Assembly (NCBI RefSeq): GCF_029867415.1
Contig: NW_026705238.1
Location: 248,001 to 312,000 of the forward strand
Source: Vicia villosa
Taxonomy: Eukaryota; Streptophyta; Magnoliopsida; Fabales; Fabaceae
Reading direction: 5' to 3'
DNA: 64,000 bases
Shown: positions 23,940 through 37,284 of the stretch, in pieces
Position numbering within the stretch: position 1 is the first letter of the stretch
Layout of the letters: every line of letters starts with the position of its first letter
The notes under the pieces: model-generated
Seen by the model: only the letters and a program-made list of their open reading frames with translations
What the model was told of the DNA's origin: nothing
The model's database searches: none
Translations under genes and position numbers: made by a program

Positions 23940-26460
23940 TGAATTATTCAGATATGTAACTCCGGAATATTGAAGTGAAAATTTGAAAATCTGGCACCTT
24001 AGCATGTAAGATTATTCCAGAGATGTATCTCCGAAAAAATTAAATGTGTTAATGTTAAAAACAGTCACCTGCGTGATCAGACCTCATATCTAATTTTTCC
24101 ATAAACCCTTTCCGTTAGTCCTGCCATTCTCAATCAACATTTTCACTCCAAAACCTCATTATTGTGTTTCATCAAATCAAAAGGAGCAAAAGAAGTTGGA
24201 ATTCAATGTAAAGTTATGTCGTACCCGAAAATGTATCTCTGAATTCTTTATGAACTCATCCGGAGATGCATTTTCATAAGTTATCTGTTCTCATTTTCCA
24301 ACAACCTATTTTCTGTTTAAGATGTTGTTGAGTATCTTATGTTTTTGTTTTCATTAGAAATGATTCATATTTCTTCAAACCTATTGTGTCTCTAGATTCC
24401 TCACGTGTAGTTGTGAAGTAAGTAGATGTTGGCAATCAATTTAAAGATGGACAAGAGTTTGAATTTCGAGATCATGTGCTTCAATAAATTCGTACAGAGG
24501 CTCCTAAACTGGGGTTTAGTATTTAAATCGGAATGTCCTACAATGGTTCGGATATAATAGATGCATTTGTGACATTAACATACGAGAGAAATGGGAAATA
24601 TAGACATTCATTCTCTCTGTAATTTCAAACGAGATAAAACTTGTTCAAGAAAATGTGAGTGTCCTTTTAAGTTGTGTGGTTATTGGTTGGCAAATAACAA
24701 GTGGAGTTTAATGTGATATGTGGTTTACATAACCATGATTTGTATGAAAAGTTATATGGTCATCCAATTGCATGTCGTCTCATGGTGAAAGAGAATGAAT
24801 GTGTTTCTGACATGACATTGAATTTGGTGCATGATAAGTACCAAATTGTAGTGCTTTTGTATATATAGTTTTGTGGCACTTATCGTGTTTTTGTGTAAAT
24901 TTTGTTAAATAATCCCCCGTTTTGTGTGTAATTATGTTTAGTTTATTTATACTCGTGTTTTGATTCATTTGTGTACCTTTTGAAAGTTTTCTATTAGTTT
25001 TGTAGGTATTGATGCGTATTTGGAGCATGAGTAATATAGTGTCGAATACACGACTTCAAGCGCGCAATTTTGAGGATGGAACCAACTCATCAACGAATAA
25101 GGCTCAAGTTATGGCCAAAACAGTAATGTTGCTACTGGTGTCGTTCACCCGGCGAATCTGGCGGGACAGAAATACGTTAAAATGGGGAAAAAAATCACAT
25201 TTTTAGGTTATGGTTTGGGTATTTTTTGCTCCCACTCCATGACCAAACATTTTTAGGTAGATTAGCTTAGAAAACAACTATGGAGCTTACATTTGGATGA
25301 TCGGAGGTAGATTGATCATCAATCAGAGCTGACAATCCGGGAGATTTTTCAGTTCATTTCTCTTCTTCTTTGCGTATTTCTCTTTGGTTGGGTTTTGTAT
25401 ATGATTTTATCTTGAACTCATGTATATTTGTTGTTCATGGTGTTGTATAAAGTTTACTTTGCAAATCATTATTGACGTCTTCCTTAATCTTTTTGCTTTA
25501 TGTTTTGATTTGGGTTGTTATAGACATATACCTCACAAATATTGATTAGGGATGAATATCTATTAGTTCTAGACTCCAGAGATAGTTTTTGGAGCTAATA
25601 TTCATCGTGAGTATCGATGCTTAATGCCTCTGTGTTATTTGTGTTGGTTGAGAGATCGTCAATGCGAGCAATATGGTTGTCTGTTGTGTTGTTGAGGTTG
25701 GCCAAGAGATCGTCGCCGAGATGATATAGTAGTCCTCTCTACTTTGGGTTAGAAATGACTTAGGGTGTGAGCGATGTTTGAAGATATTGATGAGTATTGT
25801 AGGTTGAGTATAATTGATCAATAAGTTTATGTTTGTGAGAAGTAGATTATATGCAATGTCTTATAAGTCTCTTCTTTCTAAAAAAATGAATTTCTTTTGT
25901 GTTGATATTTACTTTTCTGTTTTTATGTTTTAACTATTCAATCCAAACTCATAACTTTGGAAACTATTGAATGGAAGTTCGGTAGCACTAATCTCTGTGG
26001 ACACGATAAATTTCCGGATAAATATTTCTAAAACTTTGGTTGCTTGCCACTTTACCGCATCAGCAATGCAACCGAAGAATCATACTTGCGACCTTGAAGC
26101 GTAAAAGACCCGAGAATATCGCAAATATCAGACAAGTGTACAATAAGAGCTATCAAACTAAATTAGCGTTGATGGGGATAGAACTAGAATGAAACACCTC
26201 TTGAAACTTCTAGATGATAACAATTATGTATCTAGGTACCGAAAGTGCGAGGATGGAGTGACCGTTAGCGATATTTTTTTGACTCATCTAGAGGATAAAT
26301 GGATGAGCCTCCCTAAAATGAGTCATCTAAAGGGGAGATACATTTGCGAAGAAGTCAAAATTAAACTCACCAAAATATTTTGTTCAAACACAATGAAGGG
26401 CAATTCGAATCAATAATTTTGGAAAGTGACATCTTACATGAAAAAACTACAGTTAGGGTA
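23940..26460 (+). pseudogene. Mutator-like (MULE) transposon remnant, split by a solo LTR
   Basis: The plus strand at 24420-24830 reads with stops as the N-terminal part of a legume MULE transposase (QFKDGQEFEFRDH, IIGMSYNGSD, VICGLHNHDLYEKLYGH, ACRLMVKENECVSDMTLNLV). The reading resumes at 26071 (RKRPENIANIRQVYN-like, then LLKLLDDNNYVSRYRKCEDG and TVSDIF) after a 1234 bp insertion. Numerous stops make it dead. Non-coding 5' sequence contains the 'ccggagatgcat' phrase that is also seen in the MULE-like elements near 31.8 and 33 kb. Confidence 0.65.
24832..26065. mobile_element. solo LTR inserted in the MULE remnant
   Basis: The insert starts TGATAAGTACC and ends CATCAGCA. It is bordered by GTGCA (24827-24831) and ATGCA (26066-26070), an imperfect 5 bp target duplication. 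Removing it restores the continuous transposase reading TLNLV-QPKN. There is no internal coding domain, so it looks like an LTR left by LTR-LTR recombination. The superfamily is not certain. Confidence 0.65.
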
Positions 26461-26469
26461 CCGACCAAA

Positions 26470-28440
26470 TATACGTTCCTCTTGAACCATTCCAATCTAT
26501 CCACAAAAAGGGTGAGACAACGGTAACATATGATACACTATTTCTTCTATTGTATCATAGTAAGGCTAATAACCACATTAGAAGATTATTCAAGTTTTAA
26601 ATAACTACTAAATATGGGGAGATACTGTAAGGAGGTATCGCCGCCATAAATAAGAATTTCAAAGCTTTTCATGTCAACACTCAATAAACAATGTCACCAT
26701 CAATAAAGTCACTTTGACAAATTGCAAAACATAAATGAAACTAACAAGTAAAGAAGAAAGAGAGAAACATACCAAGATAGTTGTACAGAAAAAAGGGATG
26801 ACAATAGTGACAAAGAGTTGGAAGCATTAAAGACAAAATAATTGACATAAAAGATAACTTTATATCTAATACCCTAAAATTAGGAATACCCAAGAATTAA
26901 AGCTTTAAAAAGGAGAAGATAACATAAGAGAATAATAAGAAGAAAAAAACCCTTATTTATGAAGGCCTTTTGAACCCAAAAAATCCAAAAGATCAAAAGA
27001 AACCCTCAAAATTCAGTAGGAATGAGAATAACTAAGGTTCACATGACTTCATCGAGGGAGCATTCTCATGCTATAAATCATGACACATCGATTCCTCATA
27101 CCATAATCATCATTCCTTGATTATTAGGGAAAAACACTAAATGTGCCCTCAATCTATAATTTATGGTATCAGGCCTAGTAACCATGTGACGGCGTTAAAA
27201 GATACTAATAGTCGAAATCAAACTAACAACGATACCCCCTTTAGAAGAGGATACATGGGCATGGGATGATGGTCCGCATAACAACAAATAAAGTACTGTT
27301 CAACCAACTTGAGCATACCCCTATTGATTCGTCTAATGAGGTCAATAAATTAAAGTGCAATGACCATACCATAACAACATAGAAAAATGATATCGATAAA
27401 GCGATACAAGTCGTCAGATCTGAATATCAAGAAATACTAATGCCACCTTTATAACGTCAAGCCAATGACATTATTCCTTTAGAATAATTATCTACAAAAA
27501 AAGTTCTAGTATCGTAGAACCTAAGATGGACTTGTCATAAAACAACATCTAATTAGAGCTATTAGAAGGAGGAACATTTTAAAAACCTGTCCTGAAGGAT
27601 CCTTTGACACATGTCCTCTCATGAAACTGTCAAAAGCATAAAGTTCTAAGGCCTTAAAATAATTCTAGAACCGTACTATAAAAAGGACTAACGAAGGTGT
27701 TAAATCAAAGTCTACACCATTCTAATCCTAAAAATCTCTCACTTTTGTTTGTCACTGATTTTACCGCCAAAGTATTTGCAAGTACCCTCTATTGAACTAG
27801 GACAAACAATTATCAAGATCTTCAACAAAATTTACCATCACATATCATTTCACACCCTATTAAAGAGCTAGAAAAATTCACGTCGGATCACTAACTATAA
27901 ATGTTTATATTGATGTTGGTTATGCAGTGATTGATATAAGATTTACTTCATAATATTATACTTTTTGTGTGAAAACATTGTTGCTTGAAGGAATAAGAAG
28001 TGTTGCGAATATTATACCATAAATAGTAATACTTAAAATAATTTTAGTGTACTATTATAATCCATTAAACAAGTCTATTAGTTCAAATTTATGCATGTTA
28101 ATTCTAATATTTTAACTATAACTTGTAATATATTGAAACCCTTCTACATATATTTTCAATAATGTAAGCATATTAGTCTACATCAATTTTCAAAATATTT
28201 AAATATATAATTTTAAAATGAAATTTAACTAAGTTTCATTCCCTAACAAAATGATACTAAATTTTAAATAGAGTTGAATCTCATTGATCAACTAGCTCAT
28301 TAAGTAAGTAAAATTACTAACTTAAAGACACTACTATGAAATAAAATTTTTTAAGTAGTCTTATAGATTATACTAGAGCTTTAAAATTTTGATAATACCT
28401 CAAAAAAAAAAAAAACTTAATTTTTAGAAAGATTTGGAAG
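26470..28440. other. degenerate repeat sequence, possible retroelement leader
   Basis: No gene. At about 27162 'atggtatcaggcctagtaacc' resembles a tRNA-Met primer-binding site (TGGTATCAGAGC) with changes, so part of this may be an old LTR element and its leader. Nothing else is identifiable. Confidence 0.35.
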
Positions 28441-28973
28441 AGAAGAAATTTTAGGTTGCGTTTATATTTTAAAAGGTGTTTGATATTTTAAAAGAGTTAA
28501 AAAAATTATATGATTTTATATGATAATATATCATATTATTTTTTAAATTTTAAAAAAATATCAAATGTTTTAAAAATTGGACCGGTTATTAAAATGGTGA
28601 GGGTATTGAATCACTGGTTCATTGGTCGAACCATTGGATCGTTCACTACAACATTTTTTGTCTCTAGCAACACTTTTTTATACAACATGCAAAAATTGTT
28701 GCCAAAAGAATAGTTCTGGCAACATTTTTCGCTTGATGCCAACAATATTTTTACAACAACTTATAAATGTACCCTAAACTGTTTTTGGGGACGATTTTAA
28801 AACGTCTCATATTATATTGTTTTGCCAATATTTAATAATTGTCCCCTTAAACGTTATTTGAACATTTTTTTTACTGATACAATATTTTTATCAAATAACT
28901 ACATTAGTTAAAAGTTAAATAAATTTTTTTAATACTGATAAAGATCTTGACAACAATCTTTTTCCAAATATAA

Positions 28974-28996
28974 ATTATATATATATATATATATAA
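28974..28996. repeat. short (TA)n microsatellite
   Basis: A dozen TA dinucleotides within the CACTA element. Confidence 0.8.
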
Positions 28997-29292
28997 TCTA
29001 TTTTTTAATAACATAAAAAATATAAAAATTACAAGTTTTGTCTTAGATAAGGAGGAATTAAATAAAAATTATTACAAAAGAATATTAGTAACAATAGTAA
29101 TTAGATATTAATATAAAATAAAAAATAATAATGATTAAAATAAATAAAAATTATGTAGTATATTGATAATCATCTGAATACTGACTGGGTATGAATTTTT
29201 ATGCTTCAAACAACACTAACAAAGAATAAAAAAAGAGAGAAATCGAAAACACAATGGTGTTGAGAGACTCGTGGGTGATTTCTCTCCATTTC

Positions 29293-30158
29293 ATGTCTCT
29301 CTCCACCAAACGTTCTGGCGGCGCTTCTACCACCATTATGAAAAAGGCCAAGTCAATCTTCGACCCTTCCTCTAACGACGCCGTTTTAGACCCTTCCCTC
29401 TCCCTCTCCGATTTCAAATTCGACCTTCCCAATCCTCGTGGAACTCTCATGGCGGCTAATCTCACTCGCAAAAAAGCTTCTCCTCAGAAACCGAAGAAAT
29501 TGCTCATCAAGTTCACCAAAGGTTTCTCTCATTCTCTTTTCAAATTTTAGGGTTTTTTTGGTTTCTGCTTAATTCTAATAGGGGATTTCGATTTTCAGTT
29601 GTTATTTGGTTTAATTAAGCTTCAATTGGGGTTTTCAATTTCTAATTTGTTCTATAATTATTTCCTTAGGTTAATCACTACTCACTTGTTTTGGTAGTTA
29701 TAATTAAAATTTTGATAAGTGAAACTGGATCTCTTAGTGAGAGTTTTAGTTTTGAACACTTTGTATAGGTAGAAATAGTTTTTTAATTTAGGATTGCATG
29801 TGTTTTGTCTATTTTTTGAATTTTTTTCTAGAGGCTGATTCTGTTTTTTATGATACTGGTGAATGGGTGATATTTGTGTGAAGGGAGTTATATAATGATG
29901 ATAATTTGAGTAAGGAAGTGATTTTGGTGGTGGTATGTCTATTGTGAATTTCTTGTGAGATATTGTAGATTGTCAATTTATTTTTCTTAGGAATAGGATG
30001 ACTTCTAAATTGCTACTTGTACTTTCCTGTTTTGTGTTTGAAGGTAAACCAGTAGCACCCATTAATCTTTAGGAGCTGAAATGGGTAACACTAAAGTCTA
30101 CTATATGTGCTATATTTTTGAAGCAAGTGACTCCTGTGACTTGGAAAAACTTTATTAG
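29293..30158 (+). pseudogene. CUL4: captured CULLIN-4 fragment (exons 1-2 with intron 1)
   Basis: Exon 1 (29293-29521) reads MSLSTKRSGG, MKKAKSIFDPSS, AANLTRKKASPQKPKKLLIK, which is the N-terminus typical of plant CUL4, the scaffold of CRL4 ubiquitin ligases. A GT donor follows at 29522, a 522 bp intron, an AG at 30042-30043, then exon 2 (30044-30158). Exon 2 matches the next part of CUL4 (GKPVAPINL, then LKSTICAIFLKQ), ending at the donor TTATTAG|GTAA. Exon 2 has an in-frame stop (TAG after INL), and its end (CDLEKLY) lies in another frame, so full CUL4 protein cannot be made. An upstream in-frame ATG at 29254 would add 13 residues. Exon 1 alone stays open to 29550. The cullin repeats, homology domain and RBX1 site are all absent. 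Confidence 0.8.
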
Positions 30159-30529
30159 GTAATTATTCCATTTTCAAATTCTTTGTTATTCTTAATATTT
30201 ATCTTGAATCAATTTACGGGCATGACAACAAAGCACTAAGATTAATCTTAGGTTAATGTTATTCTATAATTTCACTTTTTTGGATTGGAATTAGATCTGT
30301 TTCATACCATTTTATTTTTGTTGGTATTTAAGGATAAGACATACATTTAATTTAAAGAATTCAATATTGATTAAATCTAACGGTAATTTTTATGTGTTTC
30401 ACCGATGAGGCATTTAGACTTCACCAAAAAATAATAAATGAAAATAGAAAAAATATCTGAAATGAATAAGAAATAAAAATAGTTATAAAAAATTGATTTT
30501 GTATCTCTAATTGTGATATTTGATTCTAA

Positions 30530-30617
30530 TGAAGAATGTGTTAGTAAATAATGAAAATAGAAAATGGGAGAGAAAAGTCTTAATAAATAATGAAAATAGA
30601 AAATGGGAGAGAAAAGT
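30530..30617. repeat. 38 bp tandem duplication in the CACTA element
   Basis: The phrase 'aataatgaaaatagaaaa' plus 'tgggagagaaaagtctt' occurs twice head to tail, within a short frame (30520-30723) of unknown origin. Confidence 0.85.
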
Positions 30618-31699
30618 CTTGGATCTTAATGTTGAACCATTTACATCAAGTCAAATTTTTGTTTCTAGTGTGCAGGTTTTAGTTGAAGAGTATGCAAGGA
30701 TCCATATCGTCAGTAATGTCTAAAAGGGGAAGGAGCTTGATGATGGATGGGATCACCACACCAATCGGTTGATGTATATTCATTATTAGAGCAATTGGAT
30801 TCATTGCACATCAAGTTACAAACCAACTTCGCCACTTGTCCATGGTTATGATTACATAATTTGTGTGCTGTTATTATAAACTTAATTATTATATTAATTT
30901 GAAGAATCTTATGTATAAGTTCAACTCTGGCTAGTTAATATTAAATTTTAATTGATGAATTTCATTACTTAATTTAAATTTAATTTAAAGAATCTTGTGT
31001 ATAAATTTAACTCTTGTTGGTTGATGTATGTTAAATTACTTTACAAGAATTGAGCCATACAATTGTCCTAATTTTTATATAAATGATAATTTATATGTAG
31101 GGCATAATTTAATGGTGGATAATGTAGAATTTGATCGTTCAAAAACCTATTTTACTTTAAGGCAACGATTTATAGTCGTTGGTACTTGTGGGAACACTTA
31201 AGAAGTGTTGCCTAAAAGTCCATGAAATAGGCGACGTTTATGAATATTGTGCCCAAAGAGAAAAATAAACGTCCCCTTAGATAAAAGGCAACGCTCGTAT
31301 AGAGGACACCTGAAAATTGTTGCCTATTCTTTTAGGCAACGGTTTTCATAACTCTAGCAACGCTTTTTCAGCGTTGCAAAAGACAATAAATGTTGTAGTG
31401 GTTGGTCGAACCGTATGACTAAATCGGATTAGACGGAATACGTCAATACAATAAATCGATCTCTATAACAAAATTATATAGTTATTAAACCGGTTGAATC
31501 ATATGACACGGTCTTTAAAAAATTCATGACACTTTAAAATTTTTAAAATATCATAATTTAACATATTCGTTCTTTAAATTCAAATTCTAAAGATAATCAT
31601 CACACACAATAAAATAATATAAATACAAATCTAAATAAGTTTTGAACAAAGTCTAATTCTAATAAATTCAATTTTAAAGAGGAAAATTGTTTCAAATAA

Positions 31700-32677
31700 G
31701 TTTGGAAATTTCTTATTCCACTCTATAGGGTGAACAATACCCTATGAAATTCCAAAAATGCCCCTGGAAAGTAGGAAATGTATTTTCAGGACACACCTTT
31801 TTTGGTTAGATTTTAGTTAGTTCCGGAGATGCATCTCCGTTTGGAAACCGAAAACACATTTTCGATTTAGCAGCAAATACATTTCTGGTCTGTCAGCAAA
31901 TACAATTTTTCTTTCAAATAATTTTGTAAGTTACAAAATTAAGAAGCTGCAATAAATTTTGAATACAATTCAAGCATAAACACACACACATATATACATA
32001 ATACAAATTGTGGCAAAACTAACCAAAATATATCCAAATACAGTTAGTAACCAAAATGATATTCAAATACAATCCAAAAAATCAATACACATATATAATA
32101 TAATATTTAAACCAAAATACATAAAGATATACGACGTCTATTGGGTATGGTGGACTATGAGTCAGCCCGTCACCCTAACATTCCTCCGCTGCCTCCTGTA
32201 CAACAGACCCCCCGACCCTGAATGGAATCGTGACACAGTGGTCGGCGTATGCCTGAAAGTGTTTATCATAAAAAAACAAACCGGTCAATATAGACTCTGA
32301 ACGGCTTTATCGCCTGCTTCCTTTTGAGCGGGTCGAATGCAGCGGCACGCGGACAATCCTCCATATAACCTGCGGTAAATGACCAACCCGAGATACGAGG
32401 TAAGTGCATTTCTAGTTTGTTTCTGCGTGTAAGCGTTCTTCAGTCTTAAAAATTCATATGAATTTAGGGCGGTTCCCGGAAATACATCTCTGGTTCCTAC
32501 CCGTAGTTGTATTTCCGGTTAATTTAAAGTTGTTACGTAGGGTCTCGTCCACCAAAACCCAAGTTTCCAAGGTTTTGGTGGTCCTGGAAATGTATTTTCA
32601 GTTTCCAGGGGCATTTTCGTAAATTTGCGTGGTGCGTAAGAAAAACATAGAATAGGTTAAGAAATTCGTATACGTTT
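31700..32677. mobile_element. MULE-like non-autonomous element
   Basis: Long imperfect terminal inverted repeats: 'gaaatttcttattccac ... aaatgcccctggaaa' (31710-31772) on the left and the inverse 'tttccaggggcatttt ... taagaaattcg' (32602-32669) on the right. Within the arms there are inverted 'ttccggagatgcatctccg'-like phrases. About 1 kb, with a plant-mobile-domain gene fragment inside on the minus strand. TSD not resolved. Confidence 0.55.
32160..32400 (-). pseudogene. plant mobile domain (PMD, MAIN/MAIL-type) fragment
   Basis: On the minus strand a short reading GWSFTAGYMEDCP, AAAFDPLKRKQAIKPFRVYI, then AYADHCVTIPF, matches the 'aminotransferase-like plant mobile domain', known in MAIN/MAIL proteins and often carried by transposons. 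The frame breaks after YIDRF. GC content is clearly higher than the host element. Non-functional fragment. Confidence 0.6.
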
Positions 32678-32929
32678 TAAGTAAAATCTACTCATATTTT
32701 AATTTCATTTTTTTAAAAAAATTATCAAAACGACGTCGTTTTGCTTGAAAAAAATGAGCATTTAACTTGACGGTTTTTCAAAACCGTCGATTCAATGATT
32801 TTTATTGATTCTAGTCGGTTCCATTCAATAGCTTAACCAGTCCAACAATCAGACTAGATCAATGACTCATTTAATTCCCGATTTGTTTGGTCTAGTCAAA
32901 TTTTTAAAACATTGTATCAAACACGTTTT

Positions 32930-33965
32930 AATATAGACGCAACCCTCCAAATTTGTCTCCTTCAAAACCTACTTCCAAAACCCACCTTAAATAAATTTGA
33001 TAATAGCTAAAAATAAAAGACAATTTCTTTATACATCCATATACCGACTTACAGACCCGCAGTGAAAAACCAAAAATAACTCTATTTTCCGGATGTACAT
33101 CTCCGAAGAGATCTTTTTCTAAAAAAAGGGTGATTTCGGACATACATATCCGAAGACACTTTTTTTTAGAAAAAATGTGACTTCGGATATGCATATCCGA
33201 ACTCACCCATTTTTTGGGAAATGGGTGTTTTCAGATATAAATTTTTGGTGTTGGAATATTTTGTATATGCATACCCGAAATAACTCAATATTTATTAAAA
33301 AATTAAAATCAAAGTGAATCAATATAATTAATAATATAATTAATTATGTTAAATTAAAATATATTATTAAATATATACCATTATAATCAAGATATAATAA
33401 TAATATTAACCTAATAAATATTTAAATCAACACATTATTTTTGTACAAATATAAAGTTAATTAAATAAAATTATTACAAAATTAAAATTTATATTTAAAT
33501 AAAGAAAATTATTGAAAAAATAAATTATTCGGTTCTTCTAGATTTTAGATAATAATATATACTATCGTTGTAAATTTAAATATAAAATACTGCATTTTTC
33601 AAAAAAAAATTGCATTAAAAACAAGAATTTTTAAATTCTTAAAAATTTAAATAAATTATTTTTAAATACAGTTTTTTAATTTATTTTCAAATTAAATGTC
33701 CTAAAGTAATAAGTTATTAATTCCTCAATAATAAATATTTAAAATAAAATATTTTTTTTTTGAGATTTTAATTAATTCGGATATATATATATCTGAATTA
33801 ACCAATATCCCAAATTTTTTAATTTCTTTGAGATTTTTACTATATGCATATCCGAAAAAATCTTTGCCAATTTTTTTTGTGTTACTTTGGATAAACATAT
33901 CCAAATTAATTAAAATCCCAAATTTTTCTGAATGTTCTTGAAAATACATTTTGGAAGGGTATTTT
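32930..33965. repeat. AT-rich region with repeated 'cggatatgcatatccga' palindromes
   Basis: Short palindromes of the form TCGGATATGCATATCCGAA and variants occur near 33091, 33137, 33184, 33235, 33266, 33779, 33842 and 33892. A related phrase (ccggagatgcatctccg) is found in the neighbouring MULE-like elements. No gene. Confidence 0.6.
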
Positions 33966-34396
33966 GATGTTTAAGCAAGGGGTGTACGAATAAATTTTCA
34001 AATAAAATATACAATATGGCCCAACTTAGACCTTAAATTCTTTGAACAAGTAAAACCTTTTATGTAGAGCCTTCCTCGAGTAAGCATATTCGCACCCCAA
34101 ACTAACAATATTACAGATGCTCTCAGATGGAGATAAATTACAACTGCATAAACCATAGCAATAAGTTAGAGGAACAGATACCCCTATTAACTTTCAAAGT
34201 TGCTAAATTGTTAAATAACTTCACATGGTTCTAGAAAAGAGAAAAAGAACAATTCAAGGAGAAACTTAATGAAATCAGCCGGCTAATATCTATACATAGT
34301 AATTGTTCAATAGTAATGTTATCATTCTTTTGTTTCTTTCACTTCTCTCCAACCACAACAAAACAACTCCTACAAGATTTGCCACTGTTTTTCATC

Positions 34397-36535
<2,139 letters not shown>

Positions 36536-36599
36536 TGGCTTCTAAGCATGCTCCATGTTTCAATTTACTTTGTTGAAATGCACTGTGTGCCTAATCTAC

Positions 36600-36997
36600 T
36601 TGTTAGATTGTAATAAAAAATTAGTTTCAACTTCCAATTAGTCACAACTCCATCCTCTAGAAAGGTTTTCTAGGGAATCTTCATCCGTGAAGGTACGAGG
36701 ATTGTCGAGGGCGCGTGCAACATGTAACTTAAAGTTACCGTGCAATGATGCTACGACTTGAATTGAATATTTATGAAGTTTGTTGATTCCGCTGCAAGTT
36801 AATTATTGAATTTAAACAAAGTGATTTTTAGTAATGATTTGATTATCGTTTTAAATTTTTGTGCTATGTATCTATGAGGGAAGGCAAATAAGCCGTAACT
36901 GTTTTTGAAATGACGAATATGTGATACCTCAAATGAACTTGTTTGAAATTTATACTCTGATTATATTATATTTTTCGGGTAGAATTTGGGGTGTTAC
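36600..36997 (+). other. 3' flank of SCPL copy 1 merging into a decayed LTR
   Basis: AT-rich 3' flanking DNA of the gene. The last part, 'atactctgattatattat ... gggtagaatttggggtgttaca', matches the end of the LTRs at 37285-42828 read on the opposite strand, so an old LTR of that family ends at about 36997. Confidence 0.55.
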
Positions 36998-37284
36998 ATT
37001 AGTGGTATCAGAGCAGGTCGGTCCGTCCGGCCAGAGTCGTCTAATTATTGTTTATCCTTTTGTATGCGACAAGTGTGTACAACACTGTCGGTACTTGTTG
37101 CTTTCTGGTTGTTGCAGGAATTAGTTTGAGCGAAGTGGGGGAGAAGCTTTGCTTCTCGGATGTGGTTCAGTTGCAAGTTCGCAAAGATGATTGTTGTCTG
37201 GGTGTTTCGAAAACTGAATTTCGACGAAAGAATGTGTCTCTCGAGTTATAAAAAGTTTGGGAGTGAGGAGATATGTTAAGAGTT
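36998..37284 (+). mobile_element. leader fragment of an LTR retroelement, plus orientation
   Basis: Directly after the LTR end comes TGGTATCAGAGCAGGTCGG, a tRNA-iMet primer-binding site. The following leader (GTTTATCCTTTTGTATGCGA, then 'gtgggggagaagc') is the same as the internal region next to 40621 read in reverse. It is therefore the 5' start of a second copy of that family, cut off at 37284 by the oppositely oriented element. Confidence 0.75.

Larger units (their letters stand above)
28644..31400 (+). mobile_element. complete non-autonomous CACTA transposon carrying a cullin-4 fragment
   Basis: Left end CACTACAACATTTTTTGTC; right end AAAAGACAATAAATGTTGTAGTG, its inverse. Target duplication GTT at 28641-28643 and 31401-31403. 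Subterminal repeats of 'gcaacgcttttt/aaaattgttgcc' occur on both sides (28655-28830 and 31165-31375). No transposase. The interior holds two exons and the intron of a cullin-4 gene (29293-30158). Total 2757 bp, so this is a Pack-CACTA-type gene-capturing element. Confidence 0.9.
28561..32914. mobile_element. old TIR element that hosts the CACTA and MULE-like insertions
   Basis: The left end reads AATGTTTTAAAAATTGGACCGG, and the right end is the inverse of AATGTTTTAAAAATTTGAC. Sequence around both ends is rich in 'ggttcga/accgg' motifs. The CACTA element (28644-31400) inserted at a GTT within it; the halves 'cattggatcgtt' and 'ggtcgaaccgta' rejoin on removal. A MULE-like element lies at about 31700-32677. 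Confidence 0.5.

Noticed and set aside
24780..25206. Open frames at 24780-25028 (minus) and 25009-25206 (plus)
   Set aside because: Both fall in or at the edge of the solo LTR within the MULE and show no domain.
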